Shown here: positions 34,005 to 48,000 of the stretch, in pieces | Numbering within the stretch: position 1 is the first letter of the stretch | How the letters are laid out: the number at the start of each line of letters is the position of its first letter | DNA from: Sphingobium sp. CECT 9361 | GTDB taxonomy: Bacteria > Pseudomonadota > Alphaproteobacteria > Sphingomonadales > Sphingomonadaceae | Direction of reading: 5' to 3' | NCBI RefSeq assembly: GCF_918741285.1 | Contig: NZ_CAKKNC010000007.1 | Span: forward strand, 1 to 64,000 | DNA length: 64,000 nucleotides | Translations under genes and position numbers: made by a program | Notes under the pieces: model-generated | The model's database searches: none | Told to the model about the DNA's origin: nothing | The model's input: the letters and a program-made list of their open reading frames with translations, nothing else

Positions 34005-35168
34005 ATGAAACGCAGCGCGCGAATAATGTTCGCTGCAGCCGCCCTGATGGTGGCAGGATGCCAGACGATCATACCGCGTGGCGAGCAGCCGACAGGCCCC
34101 ACGCCCACGCAATCGACCGAACCCGACACCGTTCAACAAGGCTTGCCGACCGATACGCAGCGGCATCGCGTCGCTCTGCTCGTTCCCATGAGCGGCGCGA
34201 ATGCGGGCGTGGGCCAGTCCATCGCGAACGCCACCACGCTGGCGATGCTCGATACCAAGACCGAAAAAGTCCGAATCACTACTTACGACACCAACCTCGG
34301 TGCCGCCGCCGCTGCAAGCCGCGCACTGGCGGAAGGCAACCGCCTGATCCTCGGCCCGTTGATGGCAGAGGACGCCCGCATCGTCGGCCCCATCGCGCAG
34401 AAGGCTGGCGTCCCGGTCATCAGCTTCTCCAACGACAGCAGCGTCGCCGGGAACGGCGTCTACCTGCTGGGCTATAACACCAACCAGTCGATCGAGCGCG
34501 TCGTAACCTTTGCCAAGTCGAAGGGGATGAACAGCTTCGCCGCTCTTGTGCCGCGCGGCACCTATGGCGAACGCGCAGGAACGTCGATGCTCCGGGCGGT
34601 AGAGAGCGCAGGCGGCACGGTGGTATCGATGCAGCCTTTCGATCGCTCACCCGGATCGATCACGGCGGCGGTCAAGAAACTCGATGCAGCTTCGGCTTAT
34701 GATGCCGTGCTGATCGCCGATGGCGGCCGCGTCGCGATGCAGGCCGCGCCTGTTCTGCGCAAAAGCGTGCATGGTGCCAAAGCGCGGGTACTGGGCACCG
34801 AACTGTGGAACACCGAAAGCGCCATCGCCGGCGCGCCCGCCCTGCAAGGCGCGTGGTTCGCGGCAGTATCCGACGGCCTCTATCGCCAGCTTGCCACCCG
34901 CTACCGCGCACGCTTCGGCAGCACACCCTTCCGTCTGTCCTCGCTTGGCTATGACTCGGTGCTGCTGACGGTGCGGATTGCGCAGGACTGGAAAGTCGGC
35001 ACGCCCTTCCCGGCCCGTCGGCTGTCCGATGCTGGCGGTTTCTCCGGCATCGACGGTGCCTTCCGCTTCACACGCGGCGGCATCGCCGAGCGTGCATTGG
35101 AGGTCAATCAGGTCAACAGCGGCAGCTTCGGCGTGGTTGATGCCGCCCCAAAGAGCTTCGGGGAGTAA
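34005..35168 (+). CDS. LppC/LpoA-like lipoprotein (putative penicillin-binding protein activator)
   Basis: A 387-residue outer-membrane lipoprotein (LMVAGC, Cys19) with a periplasmic-binding-protein fold (VALLVPMSGANAGVGQSIANA, AGVPVISFSNDSSVAGNGVYLLG, YDAVLIADGGRVA). Such proteins sit divergently to rsmI and are named penicillin-binding protein activators by similarity to E. coli LpoA. This one lacks the LpoA TPR half. I start at ATG 34005, where the signal peptide begins; ATG 33960 adds 15 unlikely residues. Confidence 0.85.
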   Translation: MKRSARIMFAAAALMVAGCQTIIPRGEQPTGPTPTQSTEPDTVQQGLPTDTQRHRVALLVPMSGANAGVGQSIANATTLAMLDTKTEKVRITTYDTNLGAAAAASRALAEGNRLILGPLMAEDARIVGPIAQKAGVPVISFSNDSSVAGNGVYLLGYNTNQSIERVVTFAKSKGMNSFAALVPRGTYGERAGTSMLRAVESAGGTVVSMQPFDRSPGSITAAVKKLDAASAYDAVLIADGGRVAMQAAPVLRKSVHGAKARVLGTELWNTESAIAGAPALQGAWFAAVSDGLYRQLATRYRARFGSTPFRLSSLGYDSVLLTVRIAQDWKVGTPFPARRLSDAGGFSGIDGAFRFTRGGIAERALEVNQVNSGSFGVVDAAPKSFGE

Positions 35169-35178
35169 CGCCCTAGGC

Positions 35179-35202
35179 TCCCCTCCCTGCGAAGGGAGGG
35201 GA
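35179..35202. repeat. REP-like or bidirectional terminator palindrome
   Basis: TCCCCTCCC (35179-35187) pairs with GGGAGGGGA (35194-35202) around TGCGAA. It lies between the convergent lipoprotein and transaldolase genes. A T run is absent, so a repeat element is as likely as a terminator. Confidence 0.55.
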
Positions 35203-35210
35203 AAGGTCGC

Positions 35211-35864
35211 TTAGAGAATCGACTGACCCGTCTTTGCCCAATCCGCCATGAACCCGGCAATGCCCTTATCGGTCAGGACATGGTTGAACAGCGACTTGAT
35301 GACGGCGGGCGGGGCGGTCATGACATCGGCGCCGATCTTCGCGCTTTCCAGCACATGGATCGGATGGCGCACGCTGGCGACCAGGATTTCGGTATCGAAC
35401 GCATAGTTGTCGTAGATCAACCGAATGTCCTGGATCAACGCCATGCCGTCGAAGCCGTTGTCGTCATGACGGCCGACGAACGGCGAAATGAATGCCGCGC
35501 CAGCCTTTGCCGCCAACAGCGCCTGATTGGCGGAGAAGCACAGCGTCACATTGACCATCACGCCATCGTCCGACAGCGCCTTGCACGTCTTGAGGCCATC
35601 GATCGTCAACGGCACCTTGATGCAGACATTGTCGGCAATCTTCCGCAGGACGGCGGCTTCCTTCATCATCGTTTCATGGTCAAGCGCGATGACTTCGGCG
35701 GACACTGGCCCCTCGACGATGCCGCAGATTTCCTCGACCACTTCGACGAACTTGCGGCCCGACTTGGCGATCAGTGAAGGATTAGTGGTAACGCCATCCA
35801 GAAGGCCCGTGGCGGCCAGATCGCGAATTTCGGCGGTATCTGCGGTGTCGACGAAGAATTTCAT
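35211..35864 (-). CDS. tal: Transaldolase (small, TalC/FSA-type)
   Basis: Transfers dihydroxyacetone units in the non-oxidative pentose phosphate route. The 217-residue length fits the small TalC/fructose-6-phosphate aldolase class. [13 protein letters not shown] starts the protein, [11 protein letters not shown] follows, and Lys83 in CIKVPLT forms the Schiff base. The C-terminal [12 protein letters not shown] is family-typical. The start at ATG 35864 is chosen because the conserved sequence begins there; the frame runs 24 codons further. It diverges from priA. Confidence 0.95.
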   Translation of the reverse strand: MKFFVDTADTAEIRDLAATGLLDGVTTNPSLIAKSGRKFVEVVEEICGIVEGPVSAEVIALDHETMMKEAAVLRKIADNVCIKVPLTIDGLKTCKALSDDGVMVNVTLCFSANQALLAAKAGAAFISPFVGRHDDNGFDGMALIQDIRLIYDNYAFDTEILVASVRHPIHVLESAKIGADVMTAPPAVIKSLFNHVLTDKGIAGFMADWAKTGQSIL

Positions 35865-35941
35865 GGGTCTGGCCCCTCTTGCTGGCTGATTCGATGGCGA
35901 CGCTATAGGCGCGCAAACCCCCTTGGGGTAGGGCACAGATC

Positions 35942-38110
35942 ATGACTCGCGCCCGCGTCCTCATCCTTAATGCCGCGCTTGGCCCGCTCGACTATCGTGT
36001 ACCGCACGGCATGAGCGTCGAGCCGGGCAGCATCGTCGTCGCGCCTTTGGGGCCGCGCCAACTGGTCGGTGTGGTATGGGATGAGGGCAGCTTTCCCGAC
36101 ATCGAAACGGTCGGGGACAATCGCCTCCGCCCGCTGCTGGGGACGATGGATGCACCGCCGATCCCTGCGCCTCTCCGTCGACTGATCGAATGGACGGCCG
36201 ACTACTACATGGCGCCTCCCGCTGCTGTGCTGCGGATGGCGCTGGCGTCGCACTCCGCGCTGGAAGGTACACGCACCACCATCGAATATCGCGCGACCGG
36301 CAATGTGCCCGAACGCCTAACCGACCAACGCGCCAAGGCGCTGGAACGGATCGGCGAGCGACAGGGGCTGGTGCGCGAACTCGCTGCCATCGGTGGCGTA
36401 TCGGATGCCGTGATCCGGGGGTTGATAAAGGCCGGGGCCTTCGAACCCATCGAGGTCAGCACTGACACCCCCTTCCCCGATCCCGACCCGGACTTCGCGC
36501 CACCAGACCTGTCCGAAGAACAAGCCGCAGCAGCCGAACAGTTGATCGACGCCGTCGCCGCGCAGGACTTTCACCCTTTCCTGCTCGACGGCGTAACAGG
36601 TTCGGGCAAGACCGAAGTCTATTTCGAAGCCATTGCCCGCGCCTTGCGGAACGGACGGCAGGTTCTCGTGCTGCTTCCCGAAATCGCGCTGACCGAACCC
36701 TTTCTCGACCGTTTCACCAAGCGATTCGGCGTGGAACCCGTCGCTTGGCACAGCGGCCTGCGTTCGTCGGAGCGCCGCCGGGCTTGGCGGGCCATTGCCA
36801 CGGGGCAGGCGAAGGTTGTCGTCGGCGCGCGCTCTGCCCTGTTTCTGCCCTATCCAAAGCTGGGCGTCATCGTCGTCGACGAGGCGCATGAGACCAGCTT
36901 CAAGCAAGAGGACGGGGTTCACTATCATGCCCGCGATGTCGCCGTGATGCGCGGGCTTATGGAGAAGTGCCCGGTCATCCTTGCCTCCGCGACCCCGGCC
37001 ATCGAGACGCGGCATCAGGTAGAGGTCGGACGCTATACCGAGATCAAATTGCCTGCCCGCTTCGGTGGGGCGGTGATGCCCGAAATCATCGGCCTCAACC
37101 TGCTCACCCATCCGCCGGAGCGGGGTCGCTGGATCGCGCCATTGCTCGTCACCGCGATCGACGAGGCACTGGAAAAAGGCGAGCAGGCACTGCTGTTCCT
37201 CAACCGGCGCGGCTATGCGCCGCTGACCTTGTGCCGTCATTGCGGATACCGATTTCAGTGCCCCAATTGCACTGCGTGGATGGTCGAGCATCGGTTGACC
37301 CGCCGCCTCGCCTGCCACCATTGCGGCCATGTAATCCCGGTGCCGAAGGCCTGCCCGGACTGCAAGACGGAGGACGCGCTTGTCCCATGCGGTCCCGGCG
37401 TCGAGCGGATTGCCGACGAAGTCGCGGCGCTCTGGCCCGAAGCACGCACCGTTATCGCCACGTCCGACACACTGTGGTCCCCCGCCCGCGCCGCCGATTT
37501 CGTCCGGAGCGTGGAGGGTGGCGCCGTCGATATTATCGTCGGCACGCAGCTTATCACCAAAGGCTATCATTTTCCCAACCTGACGCTCGTCGGCGTGATC
37601 GACGCCGACTTGGGATTGGAAGGCGGAGATCTGCGCGCTTCGGAGCGGACCTTTCAGCAGATCGTCCAAGTGTCCGGCCGTGCCGGACGCGGCGCAAAGC
37701 CGGGGCGGGTCTATATCCAGACACGGATGCCTGACGCGCCGGTCATCAAGGCGCTCATCAGCGGCGACACCGAAGCCTTCTACGCCACCGAAACCGCCAG
37801 CCGTCGCCATGCCCATGCCCCACCTTTCGGTCGCTTCGCCGCCATCATTATATCCAGCGAAGACCCTGCCGAAGCTACCGACATAGCTCGCCAGATCGGC
37901 AGGAGCGCGCCGGAGATAGAGGGGATGCGCGTCTACGGACCCGCTCCCGCCCCGCTCGCCGTCCTGCGCGGTCGCCACCGCCACCGCCTCCTCGTCCACG
38001 CCACCCGCCAACTGGACGTGCAGAGCGCGATTCGGGAATGGCTGGGCAATGTTGTCTGGAAATCCGGCACCCGGGTAGCAGTCGATATCGACCCTTACAG
38101 TTTCATGTGA
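35942..38110 (+). CDS. priA: Primosomal replication restart helicase PriA
   Basis: Reloads DnaB at stalled forks. The 722-residue product has an N-terminal DNA-binding region, Walker A GVTGSGKT (217-224), the DEAH box in VVDEAHETSFKQEDG, eight zinc cysteines in CRHCGYRFQCPNC, CHHCGH and CPDC, and a C-terminal helicase lobe with GTQLITKGYHFPN and VSGRAGRG. The ATG at 35942 gives the expected N-terminus. The stop shares a nucleotide with the start of the DUF1289 gene. Confidence 0.96.
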   Translation: MTRARVLILNAALGPLDYRVPHGMSVEPGSIVVAPLGPRQLVGVVWDEGSFPDIETVGDNRLRPLLGTMDAPPIPAPLRRLIEWTADYYMAPPAAVLRMALASHSALEGTRTTIEYRATGNVPERLTDQRAKALERIGERQGLVRELAAIGGVSDAVIRGLIKAGAFEPIEVSTDTPFPDPDPDFAPPDLSEEQAAAAEQLIDAVAAQDFHPFLLDGVTGSGKTEVYFEAIARALRNGRQVLVLLPEIALTEPFLDRFTKRFGVEPVAWHSGLRSSERRRAWRAIATGQAKVVVGARSALFLPYPKLGVIVVDEAHETSFKQEDGVHYHARDVAVMRGLMEKCPVILASATPAIETRHQVEVGRYTEIKLPARFGGAVMPEIIGLNLLTHPPERGRWIAPLLVTAIDEALEKGEQALLFLNRRGYAPLTLCRHCGYRFQCPNCTAWMVEHRLTRRLACHHCGHVIPVPKACPDCKTEDALVPCGPGVERIADEVAALWPEARTVIATSDTLWSPARAADFVRSVEGGAVDIIVGTQLITKGYHFPNLTLVGVIDADLGLEGGDLRASERTFQQIVQVSGRAGRGAKPGRVYIQTRMPDAPVIKALISGDTEAFYATETASRRHAHAPPFGRFAAIIISSEDPAEATDIARQIGRSAPEIEGMRVYGPAPAPLAVLRGRHRHRLLVHATRQLDVQSAIREWLGNVVWKSGTRVAVDIDPYSFM

Positions 38111-38277
38111 TGACCATGCCCATTCCAACCCCGTGCACCAAGATCTGCGCGCTCGATGCGTTGAAGCGGCGCTGCGTCGGCTGCGGGCGAACGCTTGAGG
38201 AGATTGGGCGATGGTCGACTATGGCAGATGCCGAGCGACTGGCGATCATGGCGCGGCTAAAAGCCGACGCGCGTTAA
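38110..38277 (+). CDS. DUF1289 small Cys-rich protein
   Basis: A 55-residue protein with four cysteines (CTKIC and RRCVGCGRT), followed by the family-typical TLEEIGRWSTMADAERLAIMARL. The ATG at 38110 overlaps the priA stop (TGATGA), and a second ATG lies at 38116. It is probably a metal- or Fe-S-binding protein, a guess from the cysteine pattern. It converges on ada, with the stop codons overlapping by 4 nt. Confidence 0.88.
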   Translation: MTMPIPTPCTKICALDALKRRCVGCGRTLEEIGRWSTMADAERLAIMARLKADAR

Positions 38278-39323
38278 GCCTTTCGCTCCGCTTCCAGCAG
38301 CTTTTCCTTGCGCTCCAGCCCGTAGGCGTAGCCGCCCAACGATCCGTCGGTGCGCAGAACCCGATGGCAGGGGACCAACACCGCCAGCACATTGTCGCCG
38401 CAGGCAGAGCCAGCGGCGCGGACGGCACCCGGTTTGCCGATGCTGGCCGCGACCTGGCTATAGGTGCGTGTCTCTCCTGCCGGGATGGCGCGCAGGGCAT
38501 CCCACACGGCCTGCTGGAACGCCGTTCCCTGCACATCTACGGGGAGGTTTGCGGTTCGGGCCGGATTGTCCACCAGCGCGACGACTTCCGCCGCCAATGC
38601 CGCGAAATCGGCATCGGCGGGGCGGATGTCCGCCGCAGGGAAGCGGCGTCGCAGTTCCCCTTCATCTTCGTCGAAACTGATGCGGCACAGCCCCTTTTCG
38701 GTCGCCGCGATCAGAGTCGCGCCGAGGCTGCTTTGCACGATGGCATAGCGGATCGTGACCCCCGCTCCGCCTTTCTTCCATGCACTCGGCGTCATGCCCA
38801 GCCGCTGCCCGGCATCGGCATAGGCACGGCTGGGGGCGTTGTAGCCAGCATCGTAGATTGCGTCGGTCACGCGGTTGTCCTCCTCCAAAGCCGACTCCAG
38901 CCGGTCGGCGCGTAGCTTGCGAGCATAGGCAGCGGGCGTGACGCCTGTCGCCCGTTTGAACAGGCGGTGGAAATGATGCGGGGCATAGCCAACGGCCTGC
39001 GCCAAGGCATCGAGCGACAGCGGCTCCTCAGATAAGTCGATGAGCGAAAGTGCCTTGTCGACAGCCTGCCGGTCGCGGCCCACTTCGTCAGGGCGGCAGC
39101 GGAGGCAGGCACGATAACCCGACACGCGCGCGCTCTCCGCGTCTGAAAAGAATATTATATTACAACGACTTGGGTGTCTCGCCGGGCAGCTTGGTTTGCA
39201 ATAGATACCTGTCGTCAGCACGGCCCCGACGAAGTGCCCGTCCATATCGCGGTCCCGCCGGGAGAAGGCCTCCCAGCAAGTATCGGGGTCCAGTGTTGGA
39301 TGGATCATGGTCATTTCGCTCAT
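38274..39323 (-). CDS. ada: Ada, methylphosphotriester/O6-alkylguanine-DNA alkyltransferase and regulator
   Basis: A suicide alkyltransferase and activator of the adaptive response. The 349-residue product has an N-terminal zinc domain with Cys42 (the methyl acceptor of phosphotriesters), Cys46, Cys73 and Cys76. An AraC-type HTH follows (LDALAQAVGYAPHHFHRLFKRATG), and the C-terminal methyltransferase has Cys319 in LVPCHRVL. I start at ATG 39323; the longer frame adds 57 residues not seen in the family. No clear Ada box was found. Confidence 0.95.
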   Translation of the reverse strand: MSEMTMIHPTLDPDTCWEAFSRRDRDMDGHFVGAVLTTGIYCKPSCPARHPSRCNIIFFSDAESARVSGYRACLRCRPDEVGRDRQAVDKALSLIDLSEEPLSLDALAQAVGYAPHHFHRLFKRATGVTPAAYARKLRADRLESALEEDNRVTDAIYDAGYNAPSRAYADAGQRLGMTPSAWKKGGAGVTIRYAIVQSSLGATLIAATEKGLCRISFDEDEGELRRRFPAADIRPADADFAALAAEVVALVDNPARTANLPVDVQGTAFQQAVWDALRAIPAGETRTYSQVAASIGKPGAVRAAGSACGDNVLAVLVPCHRVLRTDGSLGGYAYGLERKEKLLEAERKA

Positions 39324-39435
39324 CGACTTATCTTGCCCCGCGCGCCGCGCAAAGGCTTCCCGTGTCTTGCGTTCAAAGCGAAGACAACTCTTTCCCGTTT
39401 TACTTCGCGGCCAATGGCCATATGTATCGCGCCAT

Positions 39436-40986
39436 ATGACATCCCTTTTCCGCCGTTTCGCCGCCTTGCTGCTCCTGCTGGGCTTTGCCGCCACGGCCCG
39501 CGCCGATCAGATGGACCTGACCGCCGCTGCGCGTGGCGTGGTGCGCGTGGCTCTGGTCGCGACCGATGGCGCGGAAGCCTATTTCGTGGGGCATGGCAGC
39601 GGGCTGGTGGTCGCGCCGGACAAGGTGCTGACTAACGCGCATGTCGTGGAAATGACGCGCGAGGAAAAGAACATCGTCATCGGCGTCGTCCCATCGGAGG
39701 GCAAGAAAAGCTATGGCGGGAAAGTGATCGCTTATTCCCCCGGCAACGACCTTGCGCTAATCCAGCTCGATCAGGGCCGCTTGCCACCCGCCACCTTCTA
39801 CGCCGGTGCGGTGGCCGACGGGCAGCATGTTACTGCCATCGGCTATCCCGGCACGGTGGATCGGGCGCAGGGGCTGGGCCTCAAAGACATGGTCGAGCCG
39901 ATGCAGCCGGTGAAGACGGGCGGCAATGTGTCGTCGGGCCGGTCTGGCAAGGCGTTCGACACGATCCTGCACACCGCGCCGCTGGCATCGGGCAACAGCG
40001 GCGGCCCGCTGGTGGACGATTGCGGGCGAGTGCTGGGTCTCAACAGTTTCGGATCGATATCCGAAGGTAACGATGCCGAATTCGGCTTTGCAGTGTCGAA
40101 CCGCGAAATTGCTTCGTTCCTGCGGCAAGCCGGGGTCAGTTTCTCGCGTACATCCGCGCCGTGTCGCTCTCTTGCCGAAATCGACGAAGCAGAAGCACGC
40201 CGGATAGCGCAGGATGCCGCCAGCAAGGATGCCTCCGCCCGCACCGCCGCCGCTGCGCAGGATGCCGCCATGGCCAAGGCGCGCGATGCCGCCGAACAGG
40301 ACGTGATATCGGCACGCGAGAATATCATGGCGCTGGCTGCCGTGCTGCTGGCACTGGCAGTGCTTGCGGCGGGCGCATCGGGTTTGACCTATACGCAAGG
40401 CAAGCAGAAGCCCTCGCTGTGGTTCGGCATCGGCGGCGGCGTGTTGCTCATCTCCGCTGCCCTCGCGTTTTTCCTGCGCCCCAGCTTTTCCAGCATCGAA
40501 GATCGCGTGGCCGCAGCCGCGCTCGATAGCGGCGCGGTGACGTCCACACAGACCATCGGCTATGCTGCGGCTGGCGACAATATATGCCGCATCGATGAGG
40601 CCCGCAGTCGTATCACGGTGTCGGAGACAACCGACGTTCCGCTCAACTGGACCGATACGGGCTGCGCCAATGGTCGTCGGCAATATCTGAAAGACGACAC
40701 TGGCTGGATCAGCGTCAACAGCACGCCCGACGATGCCGCCATTGCTGTCACACGCTTCGATCCGGGGACGGGTGCCTTGAAGAACGAGCGGTATCTGGCC
40801 GATGCCGATACGCTGGAACGTGCACGCGCCATCCGTGCAACAACCGATGCGGGCGCCTGCACAACCGATACGGCTGCACTGGCGAAACTGGGCAGGATGC
40901 AGAACGATCTGCGGGCCATCCTGCCGCTGCAACCTAATGAGCGGCTGGTGTATCAATGCGGCAAGGGGAAGGTTCCTGAACAGTAG
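39436..40986 (+). CDS. Exported trypsin-like serine protease with C-terminal membrane helices
   Basis: A 516-residue S1-type protease with signal peptide (about 1-23, ending ARA). The triad is His69 (TNAHV), Asp105 (GNDLALI) and Ser188 (SGNSGGPLV). After the protease domain comes an Ala-rich coiled-coil-like segment (about 246-290) and two membrane helices (about 293-312 and 323-343). A soluble C-terminal domain follows. No PDZ domain is seen, unlike DegP/HtrA. A role in envelope quality control is only a guess. It diverges from ada. Confidence 0.88.
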   Translation: MTSLFRRFAALLLLLGFAATARADQMDLTAAARGVVRVALVATDGAEAYFVGHGSGLVVAPDKVLTNAHVVEMTREEKNIVIGVVPSEGKKSYGGKVIAYSPGNDLALIQLDQGRLPPATFYAGAVADGQHVTAIGYPGTVDRAQGLGLKDMVEPMQPVKTGGNVSSGRSGKAFDTILHTAPLASGNSGGPLVDDCGRVLGLNSFGSISEGNDAEFGFAVSNREIASFLRQAGVSFSRTSAPCRSLAEIDEAEARRIAQDAASKDASARTAAAAQDAAMAKARDAAEQDVISARENIMALAAVLLALAVLAAGASGLTYTQGKQKPSLWFGIGGGVLLISAALAFFLRPSFSSIEDRVAAAALDSGAVTSTQTIGYAAAGDNICRIDEARSRITVSETTDVPLNWTDTGCANGRRQYLKDDTGWISVNSTPDDAAIAVTRFDPGTGALKNERYLADADTLERARAIRATTDAGACTTDTAALAKLGRMQNDLRAILPLQPNERLVYQCGKGKVPEQ

Positions 40987-40989
40987 GCC

Positions 40990-42735
40990 CTAAGCAGCCT
41001 TGCGGACTTCGCCCGATAGGCGCGCAAATTCATCGCGCAAAATGTCCGATTGGCGGGCAATGTCATCCGCCGTCGCGAGCAGCCCCTGCGCTGCTGCGCG
41101 GACCTCTGTGGAACGATGCTGAAGCTCGGTCATGCCGTTCACCGCATCGCGCGATCCGTTCCGCACGGTGCCGAGGGCCGACACGATCTGGCGGCTTGAA
41201 GCGTTCTGGGACGCGATAGCGCGACCGATCTTGTTAGCGTTGTCGTCCAGCCCCGCCGCCATCGTTTCGACCAGCGAGACGCTGGCGAGCACATCGTCGC
41301 TGGTGGTGGCGATATGCTGCAGCCGTCCATCGATCTCTCCGGCGAGAGTCTGGGTTTGCTTGGCGAGTGCCTTCACTTCCTGTGCCACGACTGCGAAGCC
41401 GCGCCCCGCGTCGCCTGCCCGACTCGCTTCGATACTGGCATTGAGCGCCAGCATGTTCGTTTGCTGGGCAAGCCCGGTGATCTGATCGAGCGCGCCCCCG
41501 ATATCCTGCACCAGTTCGTGCAGTGCGCGCGCATGGGTGCGATTTTCCTGGCTCTGGGCATAAACGCTGCCGGCCTGAACCCGCGCAGAGTCGACACTGA
41601 TGTCGACATCGCTGACGATGGCCATCAACGCTCCGCTCGAATCCTCTATCTGCTTCATGCTATGCGCGATATTCTCGACATCGCGCGTCGCTTCCGATGC
41701 CATATGTTCCGACGAGGCCGAGGTTTGCGTCATCTGCTCGGCCATTGTGCGCATAGAGGCCGCAGCGGCGGCAAGCCCGCTGACAAGATCGGATAGTCCT
41801 GCTTCGAAACGCTGGAAGAGCGCGTCGAGGCGCCTGGCACGATGCGTTGCCGCTTCGGACGCGGCTTGTTCCATGGCACGCATATCGGCTTCGGCCTGAT
41901 GGCGTGCCAATGCCTCGCGCCGGGCTTCATCTGCTCGCGCAGCCGCGGTGCCGATGGCCCGCGCAATATCGCCGATCTCGTCTACCCGATCATGATGCGG
42001 GACCGCCCGCGCGCCGTCTATGGCGTTTCCTGCCGTAAATGCCGCGATTTCCGTAAGGGGCTCCACGATATTGCGATGCGCGAACCGCAGTACGAGGAAG
42101 CCGATACCAATGCCCGCAATCAAGACGATGCCGATGACAAGTTGCGTCCCCCAACCGATCGTGCGCAACAGATCGCGCTCTCCATCGGCCAACTGACGCA
42201 AACCCTGCACATAGCGCTCCGAACCGACGAGCAATGGATCGACATGGGTGTAGAATGTGCCGGACAGAAAGAAATCGATCCCATCCCGGTCCTGCTTTTC
42301 CAGAAGCTGGATCAGCTCCTCGACCGCGCGATCGGCAGGGCCGCGCTCATCGATGATCTCCTGCCACTTTACCCCGCCCGCGGTTTCCGTCGCTGTACCT
42401 TCCAGTTGCCGCCAGTCATTGGCGATGATTTTCTGAACCGAACCGATGGCGCTCGCGCCGCCCTGCGGTGTCATATTGCCGCTGCGTACCTTGTTGGCGA
42501 TGACCAGCACCTGCTCATAGCTGCTCATGGCATTTTGCAGGCGGCTCATCGGCGCCATGCGATTGTCGACCAGCCGTGCAAGGCCGATCTGGTTGATCGT
42601 CGAGGCCGCAAAGACCGAAAGCGTGAGGATCAGCAATAGAGATGCAAGAATGACGACCAGCAATCGCACGCGGTCGCCAAGGGACCGTCGTTCGCTCTGG
42701 AGCAGCCCTTGCCACCTGTCATGCAACGAAACCAT
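40990..42735 (-). CDS. Methyl-accepting chemotaxis protein
   Basis: A transmembrane chemoreceptor of 581 residues. The first membrane helix is near residues 23-46 and the second near 193-215, framing a periplasmic helical sensor of about 145 residues. A HAMP region follows (about 216-270), then the signalling domain with hairpin tip [19 protein letters not shown]. No pentapeptide tether is visible at the C-terminus. No other chemotaxis gene lies in the window, so it is an orphan receptor. Ligand unknown. Confidence 0.94.
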   Translation of the reverse strand: MVSLHDRWQGLLQSERRSLGDRVRLLVVILASLLLILTLSVFAASTINQIGLARLVDNRMAPMSRLQNAMSSYEQVLVIANKVRSGNMTPQGGASAIGSVQKIIANDWRQLEGTATETAGGVKWQEIIDERGPADRAVEELIQLLEKQDRDGIDFFLSGTFYTHVDPLLVGSERYVQGLRQLADGERDLLRTIGWGTQLVIGIVLIAGIGIGFLVLRFAHRNIVEPLTEIAAFTAGNAIDGARAVPHHDRVDEIGDIARAIGTAAARADEARREALARHQAEADMRAMEQAASEAATHRARRLDALFQRFEAGLSDLVSGLAAAAASMRTMAEQMTQTSASSEHMASEATRDVENIAHSMKQIEDSSGALMAIVSDVDISVDSARVQAGSVYAQSQENRTHARALHELVQDIGGALDQITGLAQQTNMLALNASIEASRAGDAGRGFAVVAQEVKALAKQTQTLAGEIDGRLQHIATTSDDVLASVSLVETMAAGLDDNANKIGRAIASQNASSRQIVSALGTVRNGSRDAVNGMTELQHRSTEVRAAAQGLLATADDIARQSDILRDEFARLSGEVRKAA

Positions 42736-43112
42736 AAACGCGCCACCCGCAATTCTTTCTTGTGGGCGCGATATGCATTGGCGGCTGATAAAAATAGGTT
42801 AACGACATCGGGGTTGGAAGGCGCAAGTCGCTGGAGAAAATGACTTAAAACCGTCATATTTCTGTCATGAAGCCGTTAACCTTTGCCTTGGATCGTGTCG
42901 CGCCATCGCCCGGTGAAATCAGTCTCAGGGCAGCCTGACATGCGCTTCTCTTTCCGACGATCCCCTACCTTTGGCCTATGCCGTCCAGTAATCTCTTGTG
43001 GCGTCTTGCATCGGGGCAACCCTCCTGCTAACCGGCCCCCACATCAGGGGGATGGGCAACCACCTCCCCTTCTTGGCATGTGTGCCATTTCATTGCGGAG
43101 GACTTTCACAGC
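42736..43112. other. Divergent promoter region of the chemoreceptor gene and F1 ATP synthase operon
   Basis: No gene is found in 377 bp. GTTAAC occurs at 42797-42802 and 42873-42878, reminiscent of CtrA half-sites but without the paired spacing. A small hairpin, CCCCC-ACATCA-GGGGG, lies at 43036-43051, and GGAGG lies 11 nt before the atpH start. The promoter boxes were not identified. Confidence 0.5.
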
Positions 43113-43667
43113 GTGGAGACGAGCGGCAGTATTCAGGCCAGCCTCAGCGGACGCTATGCCGTGGCCCTGTTTGAATTGGCACGGGACGGCAAGGCGCTCG
43201 ACGCCGTGGGCGAAAGCCTGGCCGCGCTGAAGACGGCATTGGCCGAATCCAGCGAGTTCAAGGCCCTTGTGGTCAGCCCGCTGGTCAGTCGTGACGCCGC
43301 GACGAAGACCGTCGCTGCCGTTGCGCAGTCCATGGGTCTCGATACGCTGACCGGCAATTTCCTGGGCGTCCTCGCGCAGAACCGGCGTCTGGCGCAATTG
43401 CCTGCCGTGATCCGCGCTTATGAAACGCTGCTATCGAATCACCGTGGCGAAGCCCGCGCGGAAGTCGTGTCGGCGCACAAGCTCACTGCTACCCAGATCA
43501 CCGCTCTGCAAAAGAGCCTGAAGGCCCGTGTCGGTCGCGATGTCGCGGTCGATGCAAAGGTCGACCCCGCAATCCTCGGCGGGCTGGTCGTCAAGATCGG
43601 CAGCCAGATGATCGACAGTTCCATCCGCACCCGTTTGAATACTCTCGCCCACGCTATGAAGGGCTAA
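43113..43667 (+). CDS. atpH: ATP synthase F1 delta subunit
   Basis: Connects F1 to the b-subunit stalk. The 184-residue product has the OSCP/delta pattern: SGRYAVALFELARDG near the start, NRRLAQLPAVIRAYETLL in the middle, and the C-terminal DPAILGGLVVKIGSQMIDSSIRTRLNTL. I start at GTG 43113; an ATG at 43080 would add 11 unlikely residues. It is the first gene of the F1 operon. Confidence 0.95.
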   Translation: METSGSIQASLSGRYAVALFELARDGKALDAVGESLAALKTALAESSEFKALVVSPLVSRDAATKTVAAVAQSMGLDTLTGNFLGVLAQNRRLAQLPAVIRAYETLLSNHRGEARAEVVSAHKLTATQITALQKSLKARVGRDVAVDAKVDPAILGGLVVKIGSQMIDSSIRTRLNTLAHAMKG

Positions 43668-43696
43668 AGACCCGTAAGGGTCCGATGAAAGGCTAA

Positions 43697-45229
<1,533 letters not shown>

Positions 45230-45238
45230 GAGTAATCC

Positions 45239-45264
45239 GTCATCCCGGTTCGTGCCGGGATGAC
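45239..45264. repeat. REP-like palindrome between atpA and atpG
   Basis: GTCATCCCGG and CCGGGATGAC are exact 10-bp complements around TTCGTG. It lies 9 nt after the atpA stop and 17 nt before atpG. It may stabilise or attenuate the mRNA inside the operon. Confidence 0.75.
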
Positions 45265-45281
45265 GAACCACAAGGTTCGTC

Positions 45282-47629
<2,348 letters not shown>

Positions 47630-47679
47630 CTACGAGAGGGGAAGTTACGGGGACGTCGTTCGCATCCCCCTCTCCCCTG

Positions 47680-47703
47680 CCCTCTCCCCCGAAAGGGAGA
47701 GGG
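47680..47703. repeat. REP-like palindrome between atpD and atpC
   Basis: CCCTCTCCC (47680-47688) pairs with GGGAGAGGG (47695-47703) around CCGAAA. It lies in the 90-bp spacer between atpD and atpC and could lower expression of the last gene. Confidence 0.7.
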
Positions 47704-47719
47704 AGCAAGGAACCGAATT

Positions 47720-47974
47720 ATGCCCTTACACTTTGAACTCGTGACCCCGGAAAAGCTCGTTCGGTCGGAAGACGTCTATATGGTTGTCGTTCCCGGCAGC
47801 GAAGGCGACTTCGGCGTGTTGGAAGGCCATGCGCCGTTCATGTCGACCGTCCGCGACGGTGCGCTGCAGGTATTCACCAGCGCCAATGCAGCGCCCGAGA
47901 CGATCACGGTCGTAGGCGGCTTTGCCGAAGTGACCGAGCAGGGCCTGACGGTACTGGCTGAGCGCGCCGGATAA
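47720..47974 (+). CDS. atpC: ATP synthase F1 epsilon subunit
   Basis: An inhibitory subunit on the rotor. At 84 residues it covers only the N-terminal beta-sandwich domain ([40 protein letters not shown], and [18 protein letters not shown]). The usual C-terminal helical domain (another 45-50 residues) is missing, as in many alphaproteobacteria. It ends the operon and is followed by a strong hairpin. Confidence 0.96.
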   Translation: MPLHFELVTPEKLVRSEDVYMVVVPGSEGDFGVLEGHAPFMSTVRDGALQVFTSANAAPETITVVGGFAEVTEQGLTVLAERAG

Positions 47975-48000
47975 GTAGACTCAGTCCATCAGGAAACCAA

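Noticed and set aside
36317..38128. 603-codon minus-strand frame antisense to priA
   Set aside because: It covers priA almost exactly in antiphase and has no family-like features. Long antisense frames are common in GC-rich genes with this codon bias.
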